From: a virus
Virus record (IMG/VR): IMGVR_UViG_3300022752_000116
Span: 1 to 47,434 of that record
DNA: 47,434 nt
Direction: 5' to 3' (one strand)
Below, one piece after another: positions 9,709 through 18,833 of this stretch. Each line of letters opens with the position of its first letter. Position 1 is the first letter of the stretch. The notes under the pieces were generated by a model. The model searched no databases and had not been told where the DNA came from. It worked only from the letters and a program-made list of their open reading frames with translations. A program made the position numbers and the translations under genes.

Positions 9709-11070
9709 TTAGTAACCTAATACAAATTTAAATTGTTCTATTCCGTCTGAGCTTCTTTGTACACCGGTTCTATTTTCTATGAACGCTAAGTATCCTGAAA
9801 GTACTACAAAATTTGGACTACTAGATGACAATAATGTTCTTGTAGTTCCTGATGAATAACCAAACAGTGGTGCATTTGTTGTTATTGTTCCTTTTGTATT
9901 TAGAACTCTTACCACATTGGTTGAGGTATTAAAACTCAAAACAGAACCAACAAATGTGGCTGCCGCCAGACTGGTACCTTGATAAACATATTCATCGTTG
10001 GTGTATACACCAAATCCAGGTGCTACAATAAAATCTGTTGTAGTTCTATAGACTGAACCATTTGCATATGCGGGGCTAAGGCTCTGTGTCGTTGGATCAA
10101 TAAGCAAACCAACTTGATGATAATCAATGTCTATAGGTATTTCATCACCTTCTGTACCATTAAATTCTGCGGTATACATTACATGACTACAACCCAACTC
10201 AGAAATAGGATCAAACCCGTGGCCACCAACTGGAGATGTTGGTGCTATTGCAATAGCACTATTTCCAGACGCACTCGATATTACGACATTTGCATATGTA
10301 TAATTTGAACCGGCCGATGTAACAGCAATATCTGTAATTGCGCCATTAGACACACTAGCAGTTCCAACAAAACCAGAACCATCACCAGTAAGCGAAACAG
10401 TGATAATAGAGTTTGCTGGATCATAACCTGAACCACCACTCAATACATTGACCACATCTACACTACCATAACCAGCATCAGCCAACAATGGATTTGGCAC
10501 ATCACCAAGTGGAATAGGCATCCATGTATTGTCCATAAATTTTACTTTAGCACCAATGTCTACTGTGTAGATATACTTCCACTTGTAACCATCTGTACCA
10601 GTGAATATATTATTTGTTCCGTAAGAACCTGGTTGAAAAAATGGTTCTGATGTGGATGCTACACCATTTTTATTCCACAAACATTTAAACACTTGGTCGT
10701 ATCTATTCTTTACATAGAAATTGTATACATTATTAAAGTTTGCATCTTGTTCTAGAATATCAATATCATCACGGTAGTAATCATAAACAGTACCAGTTGT
10801 CCAATCAACTCTTGGAATTACAGGAGAAATAGAACTTGAGTTAATTAATTTGACCGCAAATATGTTTTTAAATGTACGTTTCAGACTTAATTGGTCTTGT
10901 GCTGGCAAAGGAGGATTATTTTCATCAGCCCATGGATCAACTTTGGCTAGAAAACAATATGTTGTTGCTAAAGGAACTGTACTTGGAAGAACAACTGCTG
11001 CAGGAGAATAATAATCCTGTTTAATTTGAGAGACTTTTGCTCCGTATGTGAGTATATTTTTATTTGCCAT
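9709..11070 (-). CDS. 8: baseplate wedge protein gp8
   Basis: 453 residues, longer than T4 gp8 (334). The core resembles gp8: IPRVDWTTGTVYDYYRDDID, YDQVFKCLWNKNG and TGTDGYKWKYIYTV match the positions of T4 gp8 motifs such as the DGYVWEYLF segment. The C-terminal half includes an inserted beta-module (GGSGYDPANSIITVSLTGDG) also present in gp6 and the gp7-position protein, which explains much of the extra length. gp8 is a peripheral wedge subunit binding gp7 and gp10 in T4. Gene order (gp25, gp6, gp7-position, extra gene, gp8) agrees with T4 order. Confidence 0.8.
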   Translation of the reverse strand: MANKNILTYGAKVSQIKQDYYSPAAVVLPSTVPLATTYCFLAKVDPWADENNPPLPAQDQLSLKRTFKNIFAVKLINSSSISPVIPRVDWTTGTVYDYYRDDIDILEQDANFNNVYNFYVKNRYDQVFKCLWNKNGVASTSEPFFQPGSYGTNNIFTGTDGYKWKYIYTVDIGAKVKFMDNTWMPIPLGDVPNPLLADAGYGSVDVVNVLSGGSGYDPANSIITVSLTGDGSGFVGTASVSNGAITDIAVTSAGSNYTYANVVISSASGNSAIAIAPTSPVGGHGFDPISELGCSHVMYTAEFNGTEGDEIPIDIDYHQVGLLIDPTTQSLSPAYANGSVYRTTTDFIVAPGFGVYTNDEYVYQGTSLAAATFVGSVLSFNTSTNVVRVLNTKGTITTNAPLFGYSSGTTRTLLSSSSPNFVVLSGYLAFIENRTGVQRSSDGIEQFKFVLGY

Positions 11071-11083
11071 AGTGTTCTATTTA

Positions 11084-12274
11084 TTAAGCATGTACAACGG
11101 CAACGAAAGTATTTGCAAGGTCATTACCAAAACTAAAGTATCTTGCCATGATTGTTGATGTACCTGGAATATTATATGTTGTTGAGTTGACTGTTGAATT
11201 TAATGCATTAACACCATGTGTAAATGTCTGATTTGTGCCTGCTGTGTTTGTCAACCACAACACAACTTCTTTACCTAAAGTGTAGTTCACAAATGAAACA
11301 GTACAACCAGTAGAAGTATTGGCACGAATAACAGAATTGTTTGCAAAGTCAATGGTGATGGCTGTCTGAGCACCTGGATATTGTGTTGGTGTATATATGA
11401 AACCTTTTTGTGGATTCACTGAACCTGAAATGTTTGTAGTACCATTAACAATCAAATTACCAGTTGTAATTGCACCAGTTGTTGATTGTGTACCAAATGC
11501 AATCAAGTTGCCAATTAGTGTAAGGTCACCCGCAAATGTTCCTGTTGTATTAGCAAGTGCATTGTTAGCCTTTGCAAATGCGGCCTGACCTATTGTAGTC
11601 GCTGTATTGGCTTGTGTATAGGATGCTTGTGAGAATACTGCGGGATTAGATGCTGTATTTTGTGTAGAACCATCAGCAAATTTAAGTCCTGTGGTAGTAC
11701 TCAATGCACCTCTAACACTAACATTAGATAATAAGTTGTAACCATTATTAGTGATATAACCAACCACATTCTCTGACATAGTACCACCAACCATGAATAC
11801 AATGTTTGCTCGTGTTGAAGATGTACCAAGAATTAGATTACCAGAATAACTTGTTGCAGTTGGCCCACCAACATACACATAACCATCATATGGTTTAAAT
11901 GCAGAGTAATAAACGGGGTCACTATAATCTTTACCACTAATACCCATGTCAATAAAACTATTAGCATTTGTTGAATCACTAGTAGATGCTACGTAGTCCG
12001 TTGAACCATTTGATGTAAAGTTTTGAAAATTAACTTGTAGATATGTGGTCGTAGAGGTTGAATTTCCAGAAAATTGTGCTACAACACCAGGGTAAGTAAC
12101 TGGATTTGCACCAACATTCAATATCTCATTTGAATACAGACCCTGTGCCAGTGTATGACCAGTAAATTTACCAGTTACACCAGAGGGTATATCAACCGCA
12201 ACAAACAAAGTATTACTCGTATTTGCATTTAGTTGACCGATTAAAGCTAATTCTGATATTTTTACCGTACTCAT
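11084..12274 (-). CDS. fibre-like virion structural protein
   Basis: 396 residues between the gp7-position protein and gp8. The N-terminus (MSTVKISELALIGQLNANTS) is like fibre or baseplate attachment segments. The middle carries GLKFADGSTQNTA, a motif frequent in phage fibre proteins, followed by an Ala-rich AFAKANNALANTTGTF linker. The C-terminal domain (about residues 290-396) is a compact beta region ending in AVVHA. I do not recognise a T4 equivalent. It is probably a short fibre or wedge decoration. Confidence 0.65.
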   Translation of the reverse strand: MSTVKISELALIGQLNANTSNTLFVAVDIPSGVTGKFTGHTLAQGLYSNEILNVGANPVTYPGVVAQFSGNSTSTTTYLQVNFQNFTSNGSTDYVASTSDSTNANSFIDMGISGKDYSDPVYYSAFKPYDGYVYVGGPTATSYSGNLILGTSSTRANIVFMVGGTMSENVVGYITNNGYNLLSNVSVRGALSTTTGLKFADGSTQNTASNPAVFSQASYTQANTATTIGQAAFAKANNALANTTGTFAGDLTLIGNLIAFGTQSTTGAITTGNLIVNGTTNISGSVNPQKGFIYTPTQYPGAQTAITIDFANNSVIRANTSTGCTVSFVNYTLGKEVVLWLTNTAGTNQTFTHGVNALNSTVNSTTYNIPGTSTIMARYFSFGNDLANTFVAVVHA

Positions 12275-12277
12275 TTT

Positions 12278-15115
12278 TTACCCCAATAGGATGATGTTAC
12301 CATCTTCTGTTGTTAATATTCGTGCATCTTCTGTGGTCAATTGTGGAACATATGTTATTCCAATAGGTCCATAAATTGTTACATTTGTCTGTGCAGAAAG
12401 TGTTCTGTTAACTGCCATTAATGTATTACTTGTGGTTATATTTGCATTAGAACTCAAATAAATCTTACCACCAACCCAATCAACTGCCGTAACTGTTCTT
12501 GTATTGCTTGTATTACTTCCAATTAGAATTTTATCGCCAACATATACAATGTCTTTAATTGGATATGATGTATTGCTATATTGTCCACTATTAATTATGT
12601 CGTAATTGTTGGTTACTGATAGTATATTTATGACGTTAGATGTGGTGTTTGCCGAAACATATGCAACATTTCCAAAGGTCAACCAAGTATTGCTCTTCAA
12701 TGTAACTGTATTGGCTGCACTGTTAATTGATTGTACTTGAGAACTTATGGCAGGACCATTCACAGGAATAATTTGAATAGTACTATTAGAAAATATAAAG
12801 TTTGCTATATTGGCACCAACCAAATTACTAAATGTAATTATATTGTTGCTTCTGTTATTGAAATCCGCAACCATTGAAACAGCAGATGCTGGATAACCAG
12901 TATAATTTCGTAATGTTTTGCCTTGATAAACCGCTTCTGAACCATGGAGGTTGATAGAATTGTTTGACTTCATGGCAAATCTGCCAATCAATTTTGTTCC
13001 AGTTGGATGTAATAGATTCAATAATACATCTCTGTATTTGGCAATTTCTTTTTCTACTGTTATTTCATATGTGAAATTGTTATAGTTTTGACTCTGCAAT
13101 ACATCGAATGAACTTGGTTGACCAGTTGTATTCAGGTATACACCTTCACTGATTGCCAAACCATTTAAGAATGTGGCAGTACCTCTTGCATTGCCATCGC
13201 CATAGATAATCAAACCGGAACTATTATAAGACCTTGTATATGTTGTACCGCCAGTAGTGTAACTTGATACCACACCTGGATATGGAGTGGCTGAACCAGC
13301 CGGAATCATATTAATATTTTTACCAGAAATAGTTAATTTCAATGCCGTATTTGGTAAAGTATTATAGTTATATACTCTTAGGTTGTAATTACTCAGATAA
13401 GGATTATTATCAGTAGTCAATTGTGTGATTGAATCTACATATGCTGCGTATGTGGTATTGTTACTACTTGTTCCTTGATAAACAAAATCATTCTTTTGTG
13501 GTAACATTGAAATTGCAACATTTGATACCAAAATATCTTGTATCTTAAATGATACATTTGGTGTTGAAATATAATCTTCACCAGGTTCGGTTAGTTTAAT
13601 TGTTGTAATAGAACCAGCACGGTCAGCAACAACTGAGAATGTTGCACCTTCACCTAATATACCTGGAATATATAAACTTGCGTTACTTGCGGCACCATTT
13701 GCAGAATTTACTGTTAATGTTGGTAATGCTGTTGTTTTATAACCTGCGCCACCAAGTGGATATAAAAGTCTTGGACCAGAAACATATCTAATTTCTGTGA
13801 TTGCACCAGTAGCAGAAACATTTGTTACATTGGCACGAGCACCTGTACCAGAACCACCAGAGAAAACAATTCTATCATTTGCTTGATAGCCTGCACCACC
13901 ATTAACAATTTGTATAGGTCCTAATATACCAAGTTTAGCTAAGTCATTTAAATTACCAACATCATCGGCGTATAAAGATGTAGCACTAACAGTTGGTATC
14001 TGAGTAATACCACCGCCGCCGTTTAATACTGTGACAGTAGATATAGGATAAGTTGTAAATGAAACAAATGTAAATGCATTGGCCAATGAAGTGTTCGCAT
14101 TTGCAATAGCAACATTAGCAAAATTATAGTTACTGTTACCAATTGTAATGAACCTTTTAAGTGAAATGGAATCATTAGGTATTGTAACGTCCATTTGATT
14201 AGCAGGATTTAACGTTGCAACTTCTGCTGAGGCGCCTGGAGCATTTGTTATAGTTATATAACTGTTTGGAGAATATCTATATCCATATCCACCAGTAATA
14301 ACACTGATACTTTGAATAGAACCAGATGTAGTTGATATAATTTGGCCAGAGGCACCAATACCTGTATTTGAATTCAATCCACCATATACAATAACAGGGT
14401 CACCTGGTTGATATAATAAACCTCTGTAATTTGGATTTATTTTTAATTGGCTAATCTGACCAACAATTTTTGCTCTGAGTGGTAGTCCACCAAATAGAAC
14501 TGTTTGATTATTACTGTCCACAACTCGGACAAATTCACCAGACTGAAACAGACGTTCAATATTTGATATGAAAACTTCTATTTTTGTACCAGAAACAACC
14601 GAATTCTCTACTGTAGCAATAGACTTTGTTGTTTCACCAAACAATCTTAAATTTTCAATATTTAAAAAGTTAGTATTTGATGTTGATAATCTCAAACTCT
14701 TTGCAACATACCACAATCCAGATGATGCTCTAAGCACGGCATCTCTGGTATAAAATACATCAAAGTCTGAGTTGAATAATATTCTGAATAGAAATTGATA
14801 AGAAGCAGGTGTGCCTTTAGATTGATATAGTTGTCTTGCTACCTTAATGGCTTCTCTTTTGTCTATAAGAGTCTCTTCTGGAAAATATGGCAAGAAATCA
14901 TTGATAAAATAATCTATAAATTCACTTGTTGTTGAATCAACATCTCTATATGATAATAGATTCTTAGTCCTATTAGTTACCTGATTGGTTTGTTCCATCC
15001 ATTCATAATAAGCCTGCATGAACAAAGTAAAGTTCGCATACTCAGGATTATCCCGAATAAATTCAGGAAGTTGCGATTCAACTAGAACTGAAGTTTTATT
15101 ATTACTGAAACTCAT
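12278..15115 (-). CDS. baseplate wedge protein at the gp7 position (945 aa)
   Basis: The N-terminal 120 residues carry the motif set LPEFIRDNPEYANFTLFMQA, EFIDYFINDFLPYFPEE and AREL-like QLYQSKGTPASYQFLFR, which belongs to a conserved T4-like structural family found next to gp6 in aquatic phages. The rest is mostly beta, with at least four copies of the GGxGYxxxP module (for example GGYGYRYSPNSYITI and NGGAGYQANDRIVFSGG). Its ATG overlaps the gp6 stop as ATGA. T4 gp7 (about 1030 residues) sits in the same place and is similar in size, so a gp7 role is inferred from position and length, not from clear similarity. Confidence 0.7.
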   Translation of the reverse strand: MSFSNNKTSVLVESQLPEFIRDNPEYANFTLFMQAYYEWMEQTNQVTNRTKNLLSYRDVDSTTSEFIDYFINDFLPYFPEETLIDKREAIKVARQLYQSKGTPASYQFLFRILFNSDFDVFYTRDAVLRASSGLWYVAKSLRLSTSNTNFLNIENLRLFGETTKSIATVENSVVSGTKIEVFISNIERLFQSGEFVRVVDSNNQTVLFGGLPLRAKIVGQISQLKINPNYRGLLYQPGDPVIVYGGLNSNTGIGASGQIISTTSGSIQSISVITGGYGYRYSPNSYITITNAPGASAEVATLNPANQMDVTIPNDSISLKRFITIGNSNYNFANVAIANANTSLANAFTFVSFTTYPISTVTVLNGGGGITQIPTVSATSLYADDVGNLNDLAKLGILGPIQIVNGGAGYQANDRIVFSGGSGTGARANVTNVSATGAITEIRYVSGPRLLYPLGGAGYKTTALPTLTVNSANGAASNASLYIPGILGEGATFSVVADRAGSITTIKLTEPGEDYISTPNVSFKIQDILVSNVAISMLPQKNDFVYQGTSSNNTTYAAYVDSITQLTTDNNPYLSNYNLRVYNYNTLPNTALKLTISGKNINMIPAGSATPYPGVVSSYTTGGTTYTRSYNSSGLIIYGDGNARGTATFLNGLAISEGVYLNTTGQPSSFDVLQSQNYNNFTYEITVEKEIAKYRDVLLNLLHPTGTKLIGRFAMKSNNSINLHGSEAVYQGKTLRNYTGYPASAVSMVADFNNRSNNIITFSNLVGANIANFIFSNSTIQIIPVNGPAISSQVQSINSAANTVTLKSNTWLTFGNVAYVSANTTSNVINILSVTNNYDIINSGQYSNTSYPIKDIVYVGDKILIGSNTSNTRTVTAVDWVGGKIYLSSNANITTSNTLMAVNRTLSAQTNVTIYGPIGITYVPQLTTEDARILTTEDGNIILLG

Positions 15116-17190
15116 GTTGTCTTAGCTACAATGTTAACTGTTATAGCTTCTGGATCATATGGATCAACAGTAATAATTCTATTATACGTGGATGATATGA
15201 TTGATGTTGTTGGTTTTGCTGTGATTGTTAATTGACCTAACTCATTGTCTACTTGTATTGGACCAAAAGAATTCAGTGTTACAATACCATTTGGATAATC
15301 AATAGTGCCAATATTACTATTCAATACAGTCTTTACGTATGATGTATTGTTATAATACGTTCTCAGTGTACCGTATTGTCCTTCTAATGTAACAACAGCA
15401 GCTGCTAATTGTCCTGTTGTATCACCTGATGCTGGTGTGATAGTCGCTGTAGCACTTGTGTAGTTATTGCCAGTATTTGTAACTGTGATATATTTTAATG
15501 TACCATCAGAATTAATTGTTGCAATAGCAGTGGCACCAGAACCATCGCCTTGTATAGTAACAGTTGGTTGATATTGATAACCATAACCTTTGTTAATAAT
15601 TGTGATAGATTCTACACCACCAGTTGATGTTGGAACTTCTTCTACATAAACGCCATTAATAATTTGTGATAAATTTTCTGTGTTTCTAAACTGCACAGAC
15701 GGTGAACTATTAACACCACTTTGAAACATACCTTTAGCTAATGGTGCACCAAAATAAAAATTATATGTTGATGGAGTACTTAGAGATGGATAAAACTTCT
15801 TCTGTAACTTGATATTAATTTCATTTGTAATGATTGAGTTATCAACATTGTTAACTACTGAATTGAAATTATAAGACAGGAATGTAGAATTAAAAGTATT
15901 CAAAGAATTTGTGGCAAAATTACGAACAGCTGTCTTAATATTTTCTTGTAACTGTGCCGATGTTTGTGTTGTTTTCTTTGGATCATAATATACATTTATG
16001 TCCAATTTAATGTAAGTATAATCTGGATCAACGATTGTTGGCACCACTGTCATAACCGATATTGGTTTGATAACATTTTCAATCAGTCTTGTTTTTTGTG
16101 TTGTTGTTAAACTATATGTGCCTGCTGGTTTTAAGCAAATAAAAACTTGTCCGTAAACTGGTGGATCATTTTCTTGTCCACCCCAAACATTAACAGCATC
16201 AAAAGAATAACCCAAATCATTTTGTTGAATGGCAGTAATGTAATCTTCTTTTGTTACAGAACGACCTTGTGCTGCATAATTCTTTGGTGCTTGGAATCTA
16301 ACAGATTCTATTGATTCTTTATCACCACCTTGACTTGCTGATGAGATTGGATATACTGTTGTGTTTGAATAACCGCCAACAGGATCCATCAACACAAAAC
16401 TGTTTGCGCCAGCCGCAGATGAACCATTGGTTGTTATATAAGAAAGTGTAACAATATTACCATCACTTAATTTTTTACCAAGTACATCGTTACCAAAGTA
16501 AACTTCAAAATAACCATTGACGTTTTCTTGTAAGAAATATACTATTGAACTACCAGTTAATGTTAAGTAATTTGAAGAAAGATTATAGATTTGATATTGA
16601 TTGTTTGAAGAAGATTCTCTAACACTTACCTGTAGTGTGCTTGTATCTACGTTTGTATCTGGTATTACGAATGTATATTTTGGATTTTGTATAGAATCTA
16701 CTGTATAATTGTATGTAACTGGTAGACCTTGACTGATAGTGATGTTATTAAAATTGGCTGTATTATTTGAAACGTTTACTGTTGTTGAATCTGTTGTAAC
16801 AAAATTATAGTTGACGCCATCAATTGATTCTGATAAAAAGTTTGTAAATTTAGGTAGTGTCAGAGAAGTATCTGTAACTTGATTCACTCTTAGATTAATC
16901 GTTGCACTTGGTGCTCTTGAAGAAGCAGGAATATATCCTAATTCCTTTGCATGAGAAACGACAGATGCTCTTTGGATGGCAGTGTCCAAGAATAATTCAT
17001 TTGCCACTTGATTTAAATAATAGGCATTATATTGTGTATTATATGCCAAAGTATCCAATAGAACTGACAAGGCAGAACCATCGTAATTGTAATCTTTTAA
17101 TATATCCTGCGATTGCAGAAAACTTTTCAAACTGGTTTTAATCTGGTTAAAATCTAAGTTTGTTACATTAATGCCAGTATTAGCAGCCAT
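15112..17190 (-). CDS. 6: baseplate wedge protein gp6
   Basis: 692 residues (T4 gp6 is 660). The N-terminal J-like domain is clear: LKDYNYDGSALSVLLDTLAY, NAYYLNQVANELFLDTAIQR and SVVSHAKELGYIPASSRAPS are the conserved gp6/P2 gpJ motifs. gp6 dimers form the inner ring of the baseplate wedge and contact gp25, gp53 and gp7. Compared with T4, it has an inserted beta-module near residues 525-600 (INKGYGYQYQPTVTIQGDGS). It is 3 bases after gp25 and overlaps the downstream gene by ATGA, consistent with one translationally coupled wedge operon. Confidence 0.92.
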   Translation of the reverse strand: MAANTGINVTNLDFNQIKTSLKSFLQSQDILKDYNYDGSALSVLLDTLAYNTQYNAYYLNQVANELFLDTAIQRASVVSHAKELGYIPASSRAPSATINLRVNQVTDTSLTLPKFTNFLSESIDGVNYNFVTTDSTTVNVSNNTANFNNITISQGLPVTYNYTVDSIQNPKYTFVIPDTNVDTSTLQVSVRESSSNNQYQIYNLSSNYLTLTGSSIVYFLQENVNGYFEVYFGNDVLGKKLSDGNIVTLSYITTNGSSAAGANSFVLMDPVGGYSNTTVYPISSASQGGDKESIESVRFQAPKNYAAQGRSVTKEDYITAIQQNDLGYSFDAVNVWGGQENDPPVYGQVFICLKPAGTYSLTTTQKTRLIENVIKPISVMTVVPTIVDPDYTYIKLDINVYYDPKKTTQTSAQLQENIKTAVRNFATNSLNTFNSTFLSYNFNSVVNNVDNSIITNEINIKLQKKFYPSLSTPSTYNFYFGAPLAKGMFQSGVNSSPSVQFRNTENLSQIINGVYVEEVPTSTGGVESITIINKGYGYQYQPTVTIQGDGSGATAIATINSDGTLKYITVTNTGNNYTSATATITPASGDTTGQLAAAVVTLEGQYGTLRTYYNNTSYVKTVLNSNIGTIDYPNGIVTLNSFGPIQVDNELGQLTITAKPTTSIISSTYNRIITVDPYDPEAITVNIVAKTT

Positions 17191-17192
17191 TT

Positions 17193-17585
17193 TTATCTAT
17201 TTCTCTCTAAAAGAAGTGTTACTGTTGTCGGTAACGTTGCATTTTCTATATAGAACGTGATAGTTACTTGATATTTATTTTCATCTGGCATAGCATTAAC
17301 CGTAACATCAGTAACATTAGCTCTGGGTTCATAGTTCTTTATTGTGTTTAAAATTTCTCTTTCTAATGTTGCAGAGGTCATAGGAGAAAAGTTTTCAAAC
17401 AATAATGCATCTATATTTGACCCTAATTTTGGATCAAATAATCTTTCATATCTTTTGGTTGAAAGTAAATTACGAATAGACCTAATAACGGCCTTATCGT
17501 CATAACTCAAAGCAACATCACCCGTCACCGGTTTCTTGGTGAAAGTAAAGTCTATGTCTGAGTATATCTTAGTTAAAGTTGCCAT
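17193..17585 (-). CDS. 25: baseplate wedge protein gp25
   Basis: 130 residues, close to T4 gp25 (132). It shows the gp25/gpW lysozyme-like wedge fold signature: IDFTFTKKPVTGDVALSYDD, a basic AVIRSIRNLLSTKRYERLFD stretch, LGSNIDALLFENF and a C-terminal IENATLPTTVTLLLERNR. gp25 joins the gp6 heterotrimeric core to the sheath in contractile machines and is one of their most conserved proteins. A CATAAATA late-promoter-like octamer lies at 17590-17597 on the same strand, very close to the start codon. Confidence 0.93.
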   Translation of the reverse strand: MATLTKIYSDIDFTFTKKPVTGDVALSYDDKAVIRSIRNLLSTKRYERLFDPKLGSNIDALLFENFSPMTSATLEREILNTIKNYEPRANVTDVTVNAMPDENKYQVTITFYIENATLPTTVTLLLERNR

Positions 17586-17652
17586 GTTTTATTTATGAGC
17601 GAAAAGTGGAATGACTTTTTGGAATCTTGAAAGTCGTGGAGAAAATTCTTGG

Positions 17653-17685
17653 GCCGGAACGCAAAAAATCGAAATTTTAACCGGC
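17653..17685 (-). terminator. candidate hairpin/terminator between the PAAR gene and gp25
   Basis: On the minus strand, immediately at the PAAR stop, there is an outer arm pair GCCGG/CCGGC enclosing a perfect inner stem AAAAT-TTCG-ATTTT with a UUCG tetraloop, and six T residues run out of the inner 3' arm. It could weaken transcription between the PAAR gene and gp25 or protect an RNA end. The inner stem is AT-only, so efficiency is uncertain. Confidence 0.35.
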
Positions 17686-17982
17686 AAATACATTTGGACT
17701 TCCAGATGTGATTTTACCACCATCTGTTGAGTCATCAACTCTCGCCAAGGGTATACCACCAACAAAAACAGTAGATGAACCAACATTAATCTTAGCAGAG
17801 TGCGGTACACAAACAGGACCATCCGGTATCGTGTGTGGTGCGACTGGATTTCCCTTACATTCAACAGCAATGCCATTGACGTATACTTTTTTTAATGCAC
17901 CCGTTGGACCAGTCACGGTAGAGGTCTCATCACATCCGTGGCCTGTTGTTGTAGAATCTCCATCTCTTGCTACAGCTGGCAT
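17677..17982 (-). CDS. PAAR-domain spike tip protein (gp5.4-like)
   Basis: 101 residues, Gly/Val-rich with the PAAR pattern: MPAVARDGDSTTTGHGCDET, VYVNGIAVECKGNPVAPHTI and CVPHSAKINVGSSTVFVGGI. The His/Cys residues (GHGC, PHT, CVPH) are those expected to bind the single metal ion at the cone tip. In T4, gp5.4 is the PAAR protein that sharpens the gp5 spike. Its gene directly follows the gp5-like spike gene here, supporting the same role. Confidence 0.88.
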   Translation of the reverse strand: MPAVARDGDSTTTGHGCDETSTVTGPTGALKKVYVNGIAVECKGNPVAPHTIPDGPVCVPHSAKINVGSSTVFVGGIPLARVDDSTDGGKITSGSPNVFAG

Positions 17983-17990
17983 TTTATTCC

Positions 17991-18833
17991 TTAATTTAGA
18001 TTGATTGTCTTACCATTGATAACAACGTCACCACCAACATTAAGTGTGTAATTTCCACTTACTGTTTTATTTACATTACCATTAACTTTTTCAACAACAT
18101 TACCTTTTACATACAGATTGGTATTTCCATCTATAGTAATATTACAAGTACCTTTTACATGAACATTGTTATCAGAAAGATAAACTTCATAATTCTTGCC
18201 AACCACTTTGGTAACCTTAGAACCATCCGGTGCAATCTCAAAGAACGTATTGGCCTTGTGGTTTAGGTGAATCCTCTCGTATCCTGGTGTGTCATCCAAC
18301 TCAAATACGTGTCCTGATTCAGTTTCTGTCACCCGATTGTAGGGGATTCTTGCATTATATTGAGAAGCTGGTTCACTCCATGTACTACCAGAAGCAGTCG
18401 GTACATTGGTATCTAATTTTGCATTGTGGTAACCAATTGCTGTATTAGCAATATTTTCATGTCTATGTAAACGGCTTGTGGTTGGTTCATTTACTGGATA
18501 GAACGTACCTTCAGAAAATCCTTTTGAGAAATTTGGACCATTTTTTGGTATTCCAGGAAACACACCAATAATTACAGGAGCCTGACTAGATGCACCATCA
18601 GTAAAAAATCCAAAAGCATAGTCACCTATCAAAGGCGTTCCGTCTGTCATTGTGCCATTTGGTGCAAGACAAGGAAGTGCCCAAGATAGAGCATCTGTTG
18701 GCAATTCATTTAGATTGTCTGTATGGTGTCCGAACATACGGACACGAACACGACCTAGACCTAATGGGTCATTTCTATCTTCAACGACACCAAGCCACCA
18801 AAAGAAACCATCTTTTCCAATAAAATTGTTCAT
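17991..18833 (-). CDS. 5: baseplate central spike, gp5-like (OB-fold plus beta-helix, no lysozyme domain)
   Basis: 280 residues. The N-terminal half is a gp5/VgrG OB-fold (FWWLGVVEDRNDPLGLGRVR, VRMFGHHTDN, IIGVFPG). A middle linker has the gp5-type ARIPYNRVTETESGHVFELD and ERIHLNHKANTFFEIAPDGS. The C-terminus is an octad beta-helix with VxGxxxx repeats (NVHVKGTCNITIDGNTN, VNGNVNKTVSGNYTLNVGGD). T4 gp5 is 575 residues with a lysozyme domain between the OB-fold and helix. That domain is absent here, so peptidoglycan cutting must be supplied by another virion protein. It overlaps the upstream gp27-like gene by 4 bases and is followed by the PAAR tip. Confidence 0.88.
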   Translation of the reverse strand: MNNFIGKDGFFWWLGVVEDRNDPLGLGRVRVRMFGHHTDNLNELPTDALSWALPCLAPNGTMTDGTPLIGDYAFGFFTDGASSQAPVIIGVFPGIPKNGPNFSKGFSEGTFYPVNEPTTSRLHRHENIANTAIGYHNAKLDTNVPTASGSTWSEPASQYNARIPYNRVTETESGHVFELDDTPGYERIHLNHKANTFFEIAPDGSKVTKVVGKNYEVYLSDNNVHVKGTCNITIDGNTNLYVKGNVVEKVNGNVNKTVSGNYTLNVGGDVVINGKTINLN

